Source: Prunus persica (Eukaryota > Streptophyta > Magnoliopsida > Rosales > Rosaceae). Taken from it: 64,000 nt of DNA. The DNA lies in NCBI RefSeq assembly GCF_000346465.2, contig NC_034009.1:462017-526016 (forward strand). The letters are read 5' to 3'. Of this stretch, positions 48,065 through 58,654 are shown piece by piece. The notes under the pieces are model-generated. The model was not told the DNA's origin and ran no database searches. It was given only the letters and a program-made list of their open reading frames with translations. The first letter of the stretch is position 1. Every line of letters begins with the position of its first letter. Both the position numbers and the translations under genes were made by a program.

Positions 48065-49580
48065 ACAAAAACTTTTTTGGGATTTGACACGAAAATCCAA
48101 TTTGGTCATCGAGAAAAAAAATTTAGTCAAATTGGTCATTGTGTTTTTCAAAGTTTACAATTTAGGGCATGTTTACATATCAGTAATAGGTATGGGAGGA
48201 AAGGGAATGGTTTCCATTCCTAACTTCCCATGCGCTTACTTGCAATCAGGAATGAAAAAATAAGTGAACCCCACCTCAAAATCCGTAATCACATCCCCTC
48301 AAAACTAGGTATCAGATCAACTAGGGGGGAGTAGTTGATACGATTTCCATTCCTGTTTTCTCTTACTAACTTTCAAAAATACCCTTACCACTTTACCATA
48401 ATTCCAAAACACCCCAAACCCTAAAAAAAAATAAAAACTCACTCCAAGAAGTTCCAAGATGCTCCAACCCTAAAAATAAAAAAAATAAAAAATAAAAAAC
48501 TCAGTTCCAATAAGTTTCATGTATTTAATCGTATGAAGATTATGCAGGTTATTATTATTTGATTGTTTACTAATTACGTACATGAAAGATATATATTTAT
48601 TTGAGTTTATTTTTTTGTTTGAAATTGGCTCTGGACAAAGATGTTATTAACATTATCATTGAACTGGGCTCCTGTTGTTCATCTTGTTCAGCATATTGAT
48701 TCCTCATGTTTACATCGCCTTATTGGTTTGCTGCATGATTAGTTTGGTCTCCTTAGTCAATTTGAGAATTATATATGTGTTGTGGTGAAAATGTGCAGGG
48801 CATTTTAGTAATCAAATTAATTTGGATTCTTATTCATGAAAGTTAGTAAACAATAACAATGGGAATCAACCTCATTCCTTTGCTAATTCCATATGTTTAG
48901 TAAACAACTTAATGAGAATGATTCTTCCCATACCGATTCAGTAGTTTCCCGATTCCTAAATTCTCTGATTCTTTACTTTCTCCATTACTGATACGTAAAC
49001 ATGCCCTTATAGAGACATTCCGCTCTCCTTCGTTAAGTGTAGTTTTTATTGTTATTTTTTTAGTCTTCTTCCTCTAGCTCAACGACTTATGGTATATTGG
49101 GATATTAGGGTCTAACAAATTGGGGGACATCTTAGCTTGAAATCGAAATTGTGAGGTATAAGGAAAATCAAAATGTCAAACCAAATTAAAATGAAATCAA
49201 CAACTTACCAACATATTTTGGTGCTCTATTTCCTTGATTGTCATCCAAAGTCACAATATGATTCTCACTGAGTCAATTCAGGCTTCAATATAGCATCCAA
49301 TCCAAGACCTTATAATTCATAATCTCGATTTCAACCCAAGATTTTTTCCAATTTGTTAAACCCTAATAGCACAATATACCTTAACTTTAGAGGAAGAGGA
49401 TTGAATGTGCTTAATAATTTTTTTTTTTTTTTAAAAACTGCATTTAATGGAAGATAACTGAATGTCTATAAATTGTAAACTTTGGGAAACACAGTGATCA
49501 ATTTGGCTATAAAAAAAATTCTCAGTGACCAAATTGAATTTTCGTGTAAAACCTAGTGACCAAAAAGGTATTCAACCCAA
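48065..49580. mobile_element. Outer TIR element, host of a nested Tourist-like element
   Basis: Long inverted repeats: 48080-48174 (CGAAAATCCAATTTGGTCAT ... AAGTTTACAATTTA) faces 49455-~49550 (reverse complement CGAAAATTCAATTTGGTCAC ... AAGTTTACAATTT). An inner inverted pair continues at ~49068-49130 and ~49335-49400 (GGTATATTGGGATATTAGGG and its counterpart). Noncoding, probably Mutator-like by its long TIRs and TTTGGTCACT ends, which recall the element at 41140. Confidence 0.65.
48175..49006. mobile_element. Tourist-like (PIF/Harbinger-type) nonautonomous element
   Basis: TIRs GGGCATGTTTACATATCAGT at the left and its inverted match (one change) at 48982-49006, flanked by TTA on both sides (48172-48174 and 49007-49009). 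TTA target duplications and this size (832 bp) fit nonautonomous PIF/Harbinger elements. It sits inside the outer TIR element, so it is younger. Confidence 0.8.
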
Positions 49581-50074
49581 ATAAAAACTACAGATTACAT
49601 CTAATGTGCCAAATAAACCACTAAAATAACTTGCTTATGTTTCCCGGGAAGAAAAAAAAAATACTGGCTTGGGTTATTAGTGTTAGAAAGACTCACTTAT
49701 TTTTACATTCTTCAACACTAATATTCGTAAATGAGATTTTATGCAAAAACTAAAGATTATGATTGTTTACAGAACAAACAAAAGGGCTCTATGCCTCCCA
49801 TGCCCTTTGCCAAAAGGGTTGAAATCCTCAAACTCAAGGCATGTTTTCAACTGAACAATTGTTCTTTACACTCTTTTTACACATTACAAGAGCAAACCGA
49901 TCAATCACATGTGTTTCCTGCGCAAATATTGCAGCTTTCAAGTTTCATACAAAAATTTAATTGCCGGTTAAACAAGACTCGTTCAACATGTAGAGAGATC
50001 ATCAAATGCAACTGATTCTGCAGCTATACAATTCTACCATGCACCTCACAGCTAGCAGATGCTTCCCTCTTTTC

Positions 50075-50472
50075 TGTTAATAGTTTGTTTAATCAATACC
50101 GGTATTGATTAAGTTTAGTTAGAGTATCTGTTAAGCTTGTATAGCTTGGTTAGCTAAGCTATCTGTGTATTGTAATCATTATTCAATAATGAATGAGAAT
50201 ATTCAGAAGTTTTACATTGTTCTTCATGGTATCAGAGCCAATTGTCTTACGACTGGTTGATTCTGCGATTTTCTTTCTCTCTCTCATTTTCTCACCTCCC
50301 AAACAGTATTTTCTTCCTATTATTCTTTTCTTTTGCTCATCAACGGCAGATTCTTCCTCTGATTCTCACTCTGCAACTTCATCTCCTGTTGTTAATCCTA
50401 CACTTCTGTATCAATCACTTACTATCAAAAATGTCGTGACCATGGTTCTGTATCTATCGCTTTACGGTTCCA
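50075..50472 (+). mobile_element. Copia fragment: LTR, primer site and gag start (truncated), copy A
   Basis: An LTR-like stretch (50075-50226, TGTTAATAG...TTCTTCA) is followed by a primer site TGGTATCAGAGCC and ~230 bp that read as a Ser-rich Copia gag N-terminus (DSSSDSHSATSSPVVNPT), with the start codon mutated to ACG. At ~50472 it fuses abruptly to mTERF downstream flank (CACATTTTGATGAGG). The same fusion exists at ~56945, so the truncation predates the unit duplication. Confidence 0.78.
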
Positions 50473-50703
50473 ATTCACATTTTGATGAGGTTTCAATATG
50501 GTCTAATTTATATTCCTGTCCCATTAGTGGATGACAATGTAACTTATTTACCCTACATAGGAAAACCGATATGAAAGAAAATGTGGAACTATTGAAAATG
50601 CCGAGAATGATGAAAGATATTTTGTTCATGGGATCTCTTTTGATCATCATTGTCAAGTAAATGCAACCTTATGCACACAAAACTTTTAGGATAGTGCAAA
50701 AAA

Positions 50704-51891
50704 TCACACATCCTTGACATCCAATTTTCCATGATACACATCCCACAATTGAGGTAATCGGTTGATATATCTGATCACAAACCTCTCCAAGAAGTGCTGC
50801 TCTTGAGGCAACACCACATAAGCCAAACTGGAGTCTTCATCTATCAACCCCTTCAACAGCAAAACTTTAACAACTGAACACCTTGGAATAATTCTCTTCT
50901 CCAAACTGAAACACAAAATCACAGGATATGTGGCAATCACTCTTGAAGGCCATCCCATCTTGTTCACTAAAAAATTCATTCCCTGCATTATTTTCTCCTC
51001 AGACAGAATCATGCACTGTGGATTCTTCCTGAAAGCAGAGATCACATCATCATCAGACCAACCCCAACTCCGCTTGTAAATTTCACGGCTTCGATTCCAT
51101 ATGGACTTACTGCTCTCTCCACACAACGCTCTTAGTGCCATCACAAAAGTTGATTTCTTCATATCAAATCCCATTGCCTTAACCTCTTCCACAGCTGCAG
51201 CAAAACTTTCATGCTTGTGTATCAAGACCTTAGTGTTGTGAGCTAGCAACAGAGCAATGCATGATTGGGGTACACCCAATTCCCTCAAAAGCTCAATATT
51301 GGGGACCACATTCTTTCTGCGATTTTCCAGGAAAATCCATGAACTGCGCTTCAGAACAGAAATTACATTTTCCTCGGAAATCAGACTCCTGAGAAAATTA
51401 TAAGTCGGTATAATCTGATTCTCCAAGCTTCTTGACAAAAGGTGGGGATTAAAACACAGAATTCTCGCAAAGTCTTGCCTTGAAACTACAACAGAGCTGA
51501 AAAACTCAAGCTTGGGCAAAAGGGTTTTCTCAGGATCAGCTACAAGAATAGCAGGGCGTGACCTGACAACCTTTGAGATCTGGGTTTCAGAGAGTCCATG
51601 GCTGCTCAAAAGGGCCAAAACAGAGTCTGCTTCTTGTGAGGATTGCAACTCTACCCATTTGGATGATGAAATTGCGTCTTCTGGGGACAACCCACATGAG
51701 TTTATGAGGTAAGCGACTGTGAAATTGTGTTGGTTTGCTGAGATTTTTGAGGTGATGGGTCTGTGAAGTGGATGATTTTGAAGAGAAATGTGTGAGGGTT
51801 TTAGGTCTCCAACAAGAAATCTTTTTGTTGTACAAGAAACTATTGAATAACCCAATCTGAGGGTGTTCAAGCAGTAGAGAGGTACCACCAT
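50704..51891 (-). CDS. mTERF family organellar protein, copy 3 of 4
   Basis: Intact single-exon frame of 395 residues; four residues shorter than the others because the N-terminal CTFASTAKRF reads CTTKRF. Transit-like N-terminus, then mTERF repeats. The segment near residues 280-340 is nearly identical to copy 1 (SDDDVISAF, EEKIMQGMNF, MGWPSRVIATYPVIL); the C-terminus differs (SSLAYVVLPQEQHFLERFV). Its downstream flank carries the Copia scrap at 50075. Target and organelle unknown. Confidence 0.88.
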   Translation of the reverse strand: MVVPLYCLNTLRLGYSIVSCTTKRFLVGDLKPSHISLQNHPLHRPITSKISANQHNFTVAYLINSCGLSPEDAISSSKWVELQSSQEADSVLALLSSHGLSETQISKVVRSRPAILVADPEKTLLPKLEFFSSVVVSRQDFARILCFNPHLLSRSLENQIIPTYNFLRSLISEENVISVLKRSSWIFLENRRKNVVPNIELLRELGVPQSCIALLLAHNTKVLIHKHESFAAAVEEVKAMGFDMKKSTFVMALRALCGESSKSIWNRSREIYKRSWGWSDDDVISAFRKNPQCMILSEEKIMQGMNFLVNKMGWPSRVIATYPVILCFSLEKRIIPRCSVVKVLLLKGLIDEDSSLAYVVLPQEQHFLERFVIRYINRLPQLWDVYHGKLDVKDV

Positions 51892-52035
51892 GTTTGACCC
51901 TGCTTAGATGCCGATGACGATCAATTTCTAATTCTACTGGTCATTCTAAAACCCTAGGCAGCAGGGGGTTTTGGGTCCGTGCGATATGCTTAAGAAGAAT
52001 TTTATATATATATATATATATATATATTGGTTTCA
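51892..52035. other. mTERF copy 3 upstream flank with (TA)n
   Basis: Homologous to the upstream flanks of the other mTERF copies up to a (TA)n tract at ~52003-52027. Any promoter of copy 3 must lie here or further right. Confidence 0.5.
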
Positions 52036-52315
52036 AGGAGGGCAGAAGCCCAAGAGAAAACCAAAAAGAAAACTACACTGGGACAAGCCTAGCAGTGGTC
52101 ATCCTAACAGAATCATTTGCCAAGAGGCTTACAATAGAAGGAGGGGGAAGATCAACAACATGATAACCCAAATTGGAACTTTGACCCATATGAGCCATAC
52201 GGTCAACAGCAATGTTTTGTTCTCTATAAATATGAGAAATGGAACACTCACAGTCACGCAAGAGCATGGCTTTGCAACTATAGATGAGGTTAGAGAGAGG
52301 GTGACTAGGCCTAGT
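52036..52315 (-). pseudogene. LINE-type RNase H fragment
   Basis: On the minus strand a frame reads LSNLIYSCKAMLLRDCECSI then SHIYREQNIAVDRMAHMG, like the C-terminal RNase H fold (RVT_3 type, HVYREANxxAD motif) of plant LINE retrotransposons. No upstream reverse transcriptase is present and flanks are the mTERF spacer, so this is a short 5'-truncated remnant. Assignment rests on motif resemblance. Confidence 0.5.
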
Positions 52316-52396
52316 CACCAAGGAACACCCAAAGGGCACGAAGGAACACCCAAAGGGCACCAGGGAACACCCAAATGACACCAAGGAACACAGTGA
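52316..52396. repeat. ~21-bp tandem repeats
   Basis: Three to four units of the type AGGAACACCCAAAGGGCACG in tandem; the last merges with the AAGGAACACAGTGAAAT spacer motif that is also found at ~43978 and ~58494. Confidence 0.8.
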
Positions 52397-52547
52397 AATA
52401 GCAGCATCTGTATACACTACAACCTTCATACTGCATAATTAAGGAGTAATTAATTGAGCATATAGAGGTAAATAATTGGTGCATATAGAGTATAGACTAT
52501 AGTAGAGGTAATTTTCTTACTCCTTTACAACCTTACTCAATTACACG

Positions 52548-52960
52548 TAGAGAGGTAAATAATTTTTTTTTTCCCTAGAGAGAGGTAAATAATTGAACAC
52601 ATGTGAAAAGTTGACTATAATTTCTTTCTGAATGTTGTGGTTTCGCAGTTACTATTACACCCGAGATTGTTTGATACCTACTCTCTTCATAGATAAAGAT
52701 TTTGATATGCCCTTTACCAAAAGGGTTGAAATCCTCAAGCTCAAGGCATGTTTTCAACTGAACAATTGTACTTTACACTCTTTTTACACATTACAAGAGC
52801 AAACCGATCAACCACATGTGTTTCCTGCGCAAATAATGCAGCTTGCAAGTTTCATACAATAACTTGTTCAACATGTAGAGAGATGATCAAATGCAACTGA
52901 TTCTGCAGCTGTGCAATTCTACCACGCACCTCACAGCTAGCAGATACTTTCCTCTTGCCT
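52548..52960. repeat. Spacer repeat block R, copy 2
   Basis: Uninterrupted version of the block also found at 47886/49785 and 58655; it directly precedes the LTR scrap into which the Harbinger element inserted. Confidence 0.85.
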
Positions 52961-53449
52961 GTGAGAGCAACTCCATCGTTTAGCCCAAGCCCGAGGCTAG
53001 GGGTGGACTGCACGAAAAACAAGCTTCCAGTGGGCCAGCCTTGCCCAGGTTGGGAGTGAGACCCACGAAGACGGGTTGGCCAGAATGCCAGTTTCGCCCG
53101 AGTTCGATCCCGATGGGGGATGACGTCAGAGTAAAAAAAAATTTGAACTCGCGTGCGCTAACGTCAGCCCTGCGCAATCTCCAACGAGTAGAAGACAGGT
53201 GTCAAGGCCTGGGCGCTCCGATATGCTTCTCCTCCTCCAATCCAACGACTGACATTATTTTGGCAATAAAATTATGAAAAAAATCAAAATTTAAAAAAAA
53301 AATTCTAAATTTTTTTATTTTTATAAATACCTATAAATACCCTTCACTTTCAACACAAATCCTCATACATTTTCTTCTACTTCTACTACTATTCACTCTT
53401 TACTCAACATTTTTCTCTCTTTCAAATTGTATTTTGATTTCTTATCTTT

Positions 53450-54471
53450 ATGGCTTCTTCTATTGAAACCGGAGGGGCGTGGAGCACCATGGAAGATGTT
53501 TTCTTGTCTGAGGCTTAGCTCCAAGTTAGTCATTGTCTCATGTCAGGCAATGAGATGAAATTTTGTCATATGTGAAAAAAAATTCATGCCGAATTTTGTG
53601 AAAGAATTCCGGGGTCGACTCGTACGGAAATGACATTGTCTAGTAGATGGAAAATTCTCAATAAAGATTTGGGAAAATGGAGAGATGCCTTGGCAAAAGC
53701 GAGGGACAATTATAGAAGCGGGGAAAATCTTAGTAGCGAGGTAAGTATTTTGTAATTTTCGTTTTATTAAGTTTAATGTCCTAATATATATATATATAAT
53801 GTTTATTCCATTTTCAATATTTTGTTAATATTTCTTGCATTTCCAATTGTTTGTTAATATTTCTTGCACTTCCAATATATTTGTAAGGTTAATTGCATTT
53901 TCTTTTTCTTTCTTTTTTTGTTACTTGCATATCCAATATATTTTAAATATTTCTTGCATTTCCATTATTTATTTACTTTAATAGATGATTCAAGCATAGA
54001 TGTGGTTTGGTACAGTTGGGCAAGGCAAAAAAAATTTCAACCATCATGAATGTTGGGAGGTGGTGAAAAATTGCAAACGCTTTAGAATTATTCCCACGGG
54101 TCCCGCCGTTATGTTAAACAAGACGACACTCCGTAATTCAACGACATCGGATTCACCTCTCGATTCCCCTATGAGTAAAGACTCACCCATCGAAAAGGAG
54201 CCGAGGCCCATTGGCCGAAAGACTGCGAAGGTAAAAAAAAGGGGGTAATTCGAGCAGTAATGCATCAAAAAAATTGGAGGAAAATACAAGGCAGAACGCC
54301 ATAAGAATTGAAATGGAGCAGAAACACCAAGAGAACGAGATGGCAATTCGAGTAGAATATGCAGAAGAAATGGAGTATTTGCGCAAAAAAGAGATGGACA
54401 AGACAGATCGGGAAACCATGGCGATGGATACAAGCCATATGTCCCTGAAACAAAACAATTTTGGAAGCTAG
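53450..54471 (+). pseudogene. Harbinger Myb/SANT-like ORF1 protein, degraded
   Basis: Starts MASSIETGGAWSTMEDVFLSEA and then meets a TAG; further stops and shifts follow. Recognisable pieces: the trihelix/Myb-like region with SRWKILNKDLGKWRDAL, an intron-like gap ~53740-53984, an exon with ECWEVVKNCKRF (the 'no apical meristem-associated' C-terminal type), a Lys/Ser-rich linker, a frameshift near 54246, and a charged coiled-coil end (IEMEQKHQENEMAIRVEYAE...). In PIF/Harbinger elements this protein helps bring the transposase to the ends. Confidence 0.75.
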
Positions 54472-54898
54472 AACGAAGGGATGTTATGAGAAGAAGACTT
54501 TTCTAGGATGATGGGCCAAGCAACACGGATTGGTTAAATAATCAAAACCATTAAATTAGTTGGCATACCTTTTATGTATTTGTATTTTTCATGTTTTCTA
54601 TTAAAGTTGTTGTAATTCATGTATTTTATTTTAGTAGTAGTAATTCTTAATGACTTGTATTGGCTTTCTTTATTTAATAAACAAAGCATTCAATAAAATA
54701 CCTTTTTATTCAACATATTCCATACATCAAACAAAACATAATTAAAAGGAAAAACCACAACCAAAGCATAACAAAAAATAATAAAAACTACAACCAAGAC
54801 ACAATAATAATAACAAGCCACAACCAAACCATTATAAATAAAAAGCAACACAACCAAACCATAACTAAATAAAACCTAACCAAAGCATCTATGCTCCA

Positions 54899-56190
54899 TC
54901 ATTCATCTTCATTGCCTTTCACCGCCCATAGATGCTCCATCAAGTCAAGTTGACGCCTTTCATGAATATACGAAGATTGCATCTCTGTATATTGATCTAT
55001 CATACTGGTTATGAAATGATCATCCCTAACCAACGGATCCGGCTCAAACGGTTCTCCACTTGGCCCCATGAGCCTTTCATAAATTCGTGTCAAGGCCGTG
55101 TTCATGTAATTCAGTTTGTAGACCTCTGCAACATCATAATCATACTCATCCTCCACAATCGTATTATAGAGGATGATGCAAGTCATCATAATGCTTCTGA
55201 GGACCTCCTCATCAAACATACGGGCCACACCTCGAATAATCAACCACCGAACTTGAAGGATGCCAAAACCCTTTCGACATCTTTCCTGTATCATTCTTGA
55301 TATGAAGCAAATAATTTTTGCTTCTGGGATCGGGGATTCGGAATGGATTTGACAAATGTGGTCCACCACGGGTAGATGCCGTCAACGAGATAATACCCTG
55401 TCTGGTAGACTGTATTGTTGACTTGATAGGTGATATTGGGGTCTTGGCCTCTCAAAACATCGTTAAAGACTGGGGATTGACCCAACACGTTGAGGTCATT
55501 TTGGGATCCGGCAACTCCAAAGAAGGCATGCCAAACCCATGTATCAAATCCAGTAACTGCTTCAAGGATGATACTTTTTTGGCCCTTCCGATTCCCATAG
55601 TCTCTTTGCCAGGCAGTTGGGCAATTCTTCCATTGCCAGTGCATGCAGTCGATGCTACAGATCATTCCAAGAAATCCTCGAGCTTCGGCTTTCTGTAATA
55701 GTCGTTGGAGGTCCTTGGGAGTAGGTCTGCGCAGGTAGTCCCAAGTGTAAAGAATTTCAACTGCATCACAAAATCTTACCAAGGCCTCTAACGTAGTGGA
55801 CTTCCCCATCCGGGCAATCTCATCTACCTGATCAGCAAATGAACCATACGTCAACATTCGTATAACAGTTGTAAGCTCTTGCTCTGGAAGAAGTCCCAAA
55901 ACCCCAGCAGCATCACACTTTTGGACAAAGTATGCATCATAATTGCAAATATCATGCATGACTTTATTGAACAAATGGGGTTGCATTCTATATCGCCTTC
56001 GAAAATTAACATCAGAGTACAAGAGAAGTTGGGATAAAATAATCTTCCAAAAGATTCTTACCCCGAGAATGCTTATGTCTGTCCACATTCTGGCGACGGC
56101 CGACTTGTGAACCACAGCGGCAACCTTGGTTCTCTTCATCAAGCAAAGCCACTGCTACGACAACTTGTTCATCTTCATCTCTCTGCAACA
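54899..56190 (-). pseudogene. Harbinger DDE transposase (HARBI1/ALP1-like), degraded
   Basis: Family features: YSDVNFRRRYRM and HLF near the start, first catalytic Asp in CSIDCMHWQWKNCP (~55640), second Asp in YYLVDGIYPWW (~55385), and the Glu in a DVER motif (~55275), then FGILQVRW. The correct N-terminal frame (MLQRDEDEQVVVAVALLDEE) starts near 56190 and shifts near 56018. An in-frame TGA lies at ~55291 just before the DVER block, and another frameshift falls right after it. The catalytic codons survive, but no single protein can be made. Ends at the stop near 54899. Confidence 0.85.
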
Positions 56191-56572
56191 TATTTCTTTC
56201 ATCTTGTCTACGGCATCTCTCATTTGTTTCTCGCTCTTACCTCTCCAATCATCTCCTAAAATCTTCCATTGAGAATGGAGTATGAATTCTAAACTTTGAG
56301 AAATGAAAATATAGAAAGATGTGGTGTGAGAGGTATGAACTGAGCCTCTGGTTTTATAGAAAATTTTGGCCATATAGAGATGCCACGTGGCTTGATTTGA
56401 TTGGATGAAAATTTGATCTGAAATTTGAAATTCATCCGAAATTTGAACCCAAAAATCTTATCCGGAAATTTTATCCGATTATGAATAGTCTTGACACGTA
56501 GGAACCCGAAAATCTTGTCCAAAAACCCCCCGCGCCGCCGCCATGGCAAGAGGCAAATGAGTGGAGTTGCTC

Positions 56573-56950
56573 TTAGAGTTTGTTTAATCAATACCAGTTT
56601 TGGTTAAGTTTAGCTAGAGTATCTGTTAAGCTTGTACAACTGTCAATAATCATTATTCAATAATGAATGAGAATATTCGGAAGTTTTACATTGTTCTTCA
56701 TGGTATCAGAGCCAATTGCCTTACGACTGGTTGATTCTGTGATTTTCTCTCTTTCTCTTATTTTCTCACCTCCCAAACAGTCTTTGCTTCCTAATTTTCT
56801 TGTGTTTTCATCAATGGCGGATTCTTCCTCTGATTCTCACTCTGCAACTTCATCTCCTGTTGCTAATCCTACTCTTCAGTATCAATTGCTTATTGCAAAA
56901 AATGTCGCGACCATGGTTCTCTATCAATCGCTTACAATTCCAATTCACAA
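56573..56950 (+). mobile_element. Copia fragment copy B (LTR remainder, primer site, gag start)
   Basis: Homologous to 50075-50472. The Harbinger element split its LTR near the first bases. The primer site (TGGTATCAGAGCC) is at ~56701 and the gag ATG is intact at 56814, but the frame is soon lost and joins the mTERF flank near 56945. Confidence 0.75.
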
Positions 56951-57166
56951 TTTGATGAGGTTTTCAATATGGTCAAATTTATATTCCTGTCACATTAGTG
57001 GATGAAAATGTAACTTGTTTACCCTACGTAGGAAAACCAATAAGAAAGAAAATGTGGAACCAATGAAAATGCCAAGAATGATGAAAGATATTTTGTTCAC
57101 TTTTGATCATCTTTGTCAAGTAAATATAACATTAAGCCTGCAAAACTTTTAGTATAGTGCAAAAAA

Positions 57167-58366
57167 TCACACATCCTTGACATCCAATTTTCGATGATAC
57201 ACATCCGACAACATAGGTAATTGGTTGATATATCTGGTCACAAACCTCTCCAAGAAGTGCTTCTCTGGAGGCAACAGCACAGAAGAAAAACTGAAGTCCT
57301 CATCTATCAACCCCTTCAACAGCAAAACTTTAACAACTGAACACCTTGGAATAATTCTCTTCTCCAAACTGAAACACAAAATCATAGGATATGCTGCAAA
57401 CACTCTTGAAGGCCATCCCATCTTGTTCACCAAAAAATCCATTACCTGCATTATTTTCTTCTCAGACAGAATCATGCACCCTGGAATCTTCCTGAAAGCA
57501 GAGATCACATCATCATCAGACCAACCCCAACTCCGCTTGTAAATTTCGCCACTTCGATTCCATATGAACTTACTGCTCTCCCCACACAAAGCTTTTAGTG
57601 CCATCACACAAGTTGATTTCTTCATATCAAATCCCATTGCTTTAACCTCTTCCACAGCTGCAGCAAAATTTTCATGCTTGTGCATCAAGACCTGAGTGTT
57701 GTGAGCTAGCAACAGAGCAATGCATGATTGGGGCATACCCAATTCTCTCAAAAGCTCAATATTGGGCACCACACTCTTTCTGCGATTTTGCAGGAAAATC
57801 CATGAGCTGCGCTTCAAAACAGCAACTACATTTTCCTCGGAAATCAGACTCCTGAGAAATTTATAAGCGGGTATAATCTGATTCTCCAAGCTTCTTGCCA
57901 AAAGGTGGGGATTAAAACACAGAATTCTTCCAAGGTCTTGCCTTGAAACTACAACAGAGCTGAAAAACTCAAGCTTGGGCAAAAGGGTTTTCTCAGGATC
58001 AGCTACAAGAATAGCAGGGCGTAACCTGACAACCTTTGAGATCTGGGTTTTAGAGAGTCCATGGTTGCTCAAAAGGGCCAAAACAGAGTCTGCCCCTTGT
58101 GAGGATTGCAACTCTACCCATTTGGATGATGAAATTGCGTCTTCTGGGGACAACCCACATGAGTTTATGAGGTAAGCGACTGTGAAATTGTGTTGGTCTG
58201 CTGAGATTTTTGAGGTGATGGGTCTGTGAAGTAAATGATTTTGAAGAGAAATATGCGAGGGTTTTAGATCTCCAACTAAAAATCTTTTAGTTGTGGAAGC
58301 AAATGTACAAGAAACTATTGAATAACCCAATCTGAGGATGTTGAAGCTGTAAGGAGGTACCCCCAT
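57167..58366 (-). CDS. mTERF family organellar protein, copy 4 of 4
   Basis: Intact single-exon frame of 399 residues starting MGVPPYSFNILRLGYS. Transit-like N-terminus, then mTERF repeats. It is the most divergent of the three array members near residues 285-330 (RKIPGCMILSEKKIMQVMDF, RVFAAYPMIL) and has SGEIYKRSW where the others have SREIYKRSW. Function presumed in organelle transcription or RNA processing, by family only. Confidence 0.87.
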   Translation of the reverse strand: MGVPPYSFNILRLGYSIVSCTFASTTKRFLVGDLKPSHISLQNHLLHRPITSKISADQHNFTVAYLINSCGLSPEDAISSSKWVELQSSQGADSVLALLSNHGLSKTQISKVVRLRPAILVADPEKTLLPKLEFFSSVVVSRQDLGRILCFNPHLLARSLENQIIPAYKFLRSLISEENVVAVLKRSSWIFLQNRRKSVVPNIELLRELGMPQSCIALLLAHNTQVLMHKHENFAAAVEEVKAMGFDMKKSTCVMALKALCGESSKFIWNRSGEIYKRSWGWSDDDVISAFRKIPGCMILSEKKIMQVMDFLVNKMGWPSRVFAAYPMILCFSLEKRIIPRCSVVKVLLLKGLIDEDFSFSSVLLPPEKHFLERFVTRYINQLPMLSDVYHRKLDVKDV

Positions 58367-58654
58367 GTTTGACCCCTCCCTGCGTGGATGTTGATGATGA
58401 TCAATTACTAGCTCTACTGGTCATTCTAAAACCCTAGCAGCGGGGTTTTGGGTCCGTGCGATATGGTTTTGGGTCCGTGCGATATGCTGAATAAGGAACA
58501 CAGTGAAACATCAACACGTATTGAGGAGTAATTAATTGGGCACGTAGAGGTTCTCTCAAAAAAATTAAAAAATTAAAAATTTTGCAGATAGAGGTAAATA
58601 ATTGGGCATATATATTTGACATATATCAAGAAAGAGTGTATTTACAACTTTACT

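Larger units (their letters stand above)
47886..50040. repeat. Spacer repeat block R, copy 1 (split by TIR elements)
   Basis: 47886-~48030 and ~49785-50040 together match 52548-52950 and 58655-59245 (shared GAGAGGTAAATAATTGA, TTTCGCAGTTACTATT, CCAAAAGGGTTGAAATCCTC, TTTACACTCTTTTTACACAT). The block is part of the mTERF tandem unit. About 1.75 kb of transposon DNA separates its halves. Confidence 0.8.
52965..56572. mobile_element. PIF/Harbinger DNA transposon, 3.6 kb, degraded
   Basis: TIRs GAGCAACTCCA (52965) and TGGAGTTGCTC (ending 56572). Flanking triplets are TGA (left) and TTA (right). The paralogous empty site at ~50075 reads CTGTTAATAG, showing that the target was TTA and the left copy mutated. 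Inside are the two genes expected of this superfamily: a Myb/SANT-like protein (plus strand, 53450-54471) and a DDE transposase (minus strand, 54899-~56190), both broken, so the copy is not autonomous now. Confidence 0.92.

Noticed and set aside
55318..55698. 126-codon plus-strand frame
   Set aside because: It is antisense to the Harbinger transposase, whose motifs are clear on the minus strand.
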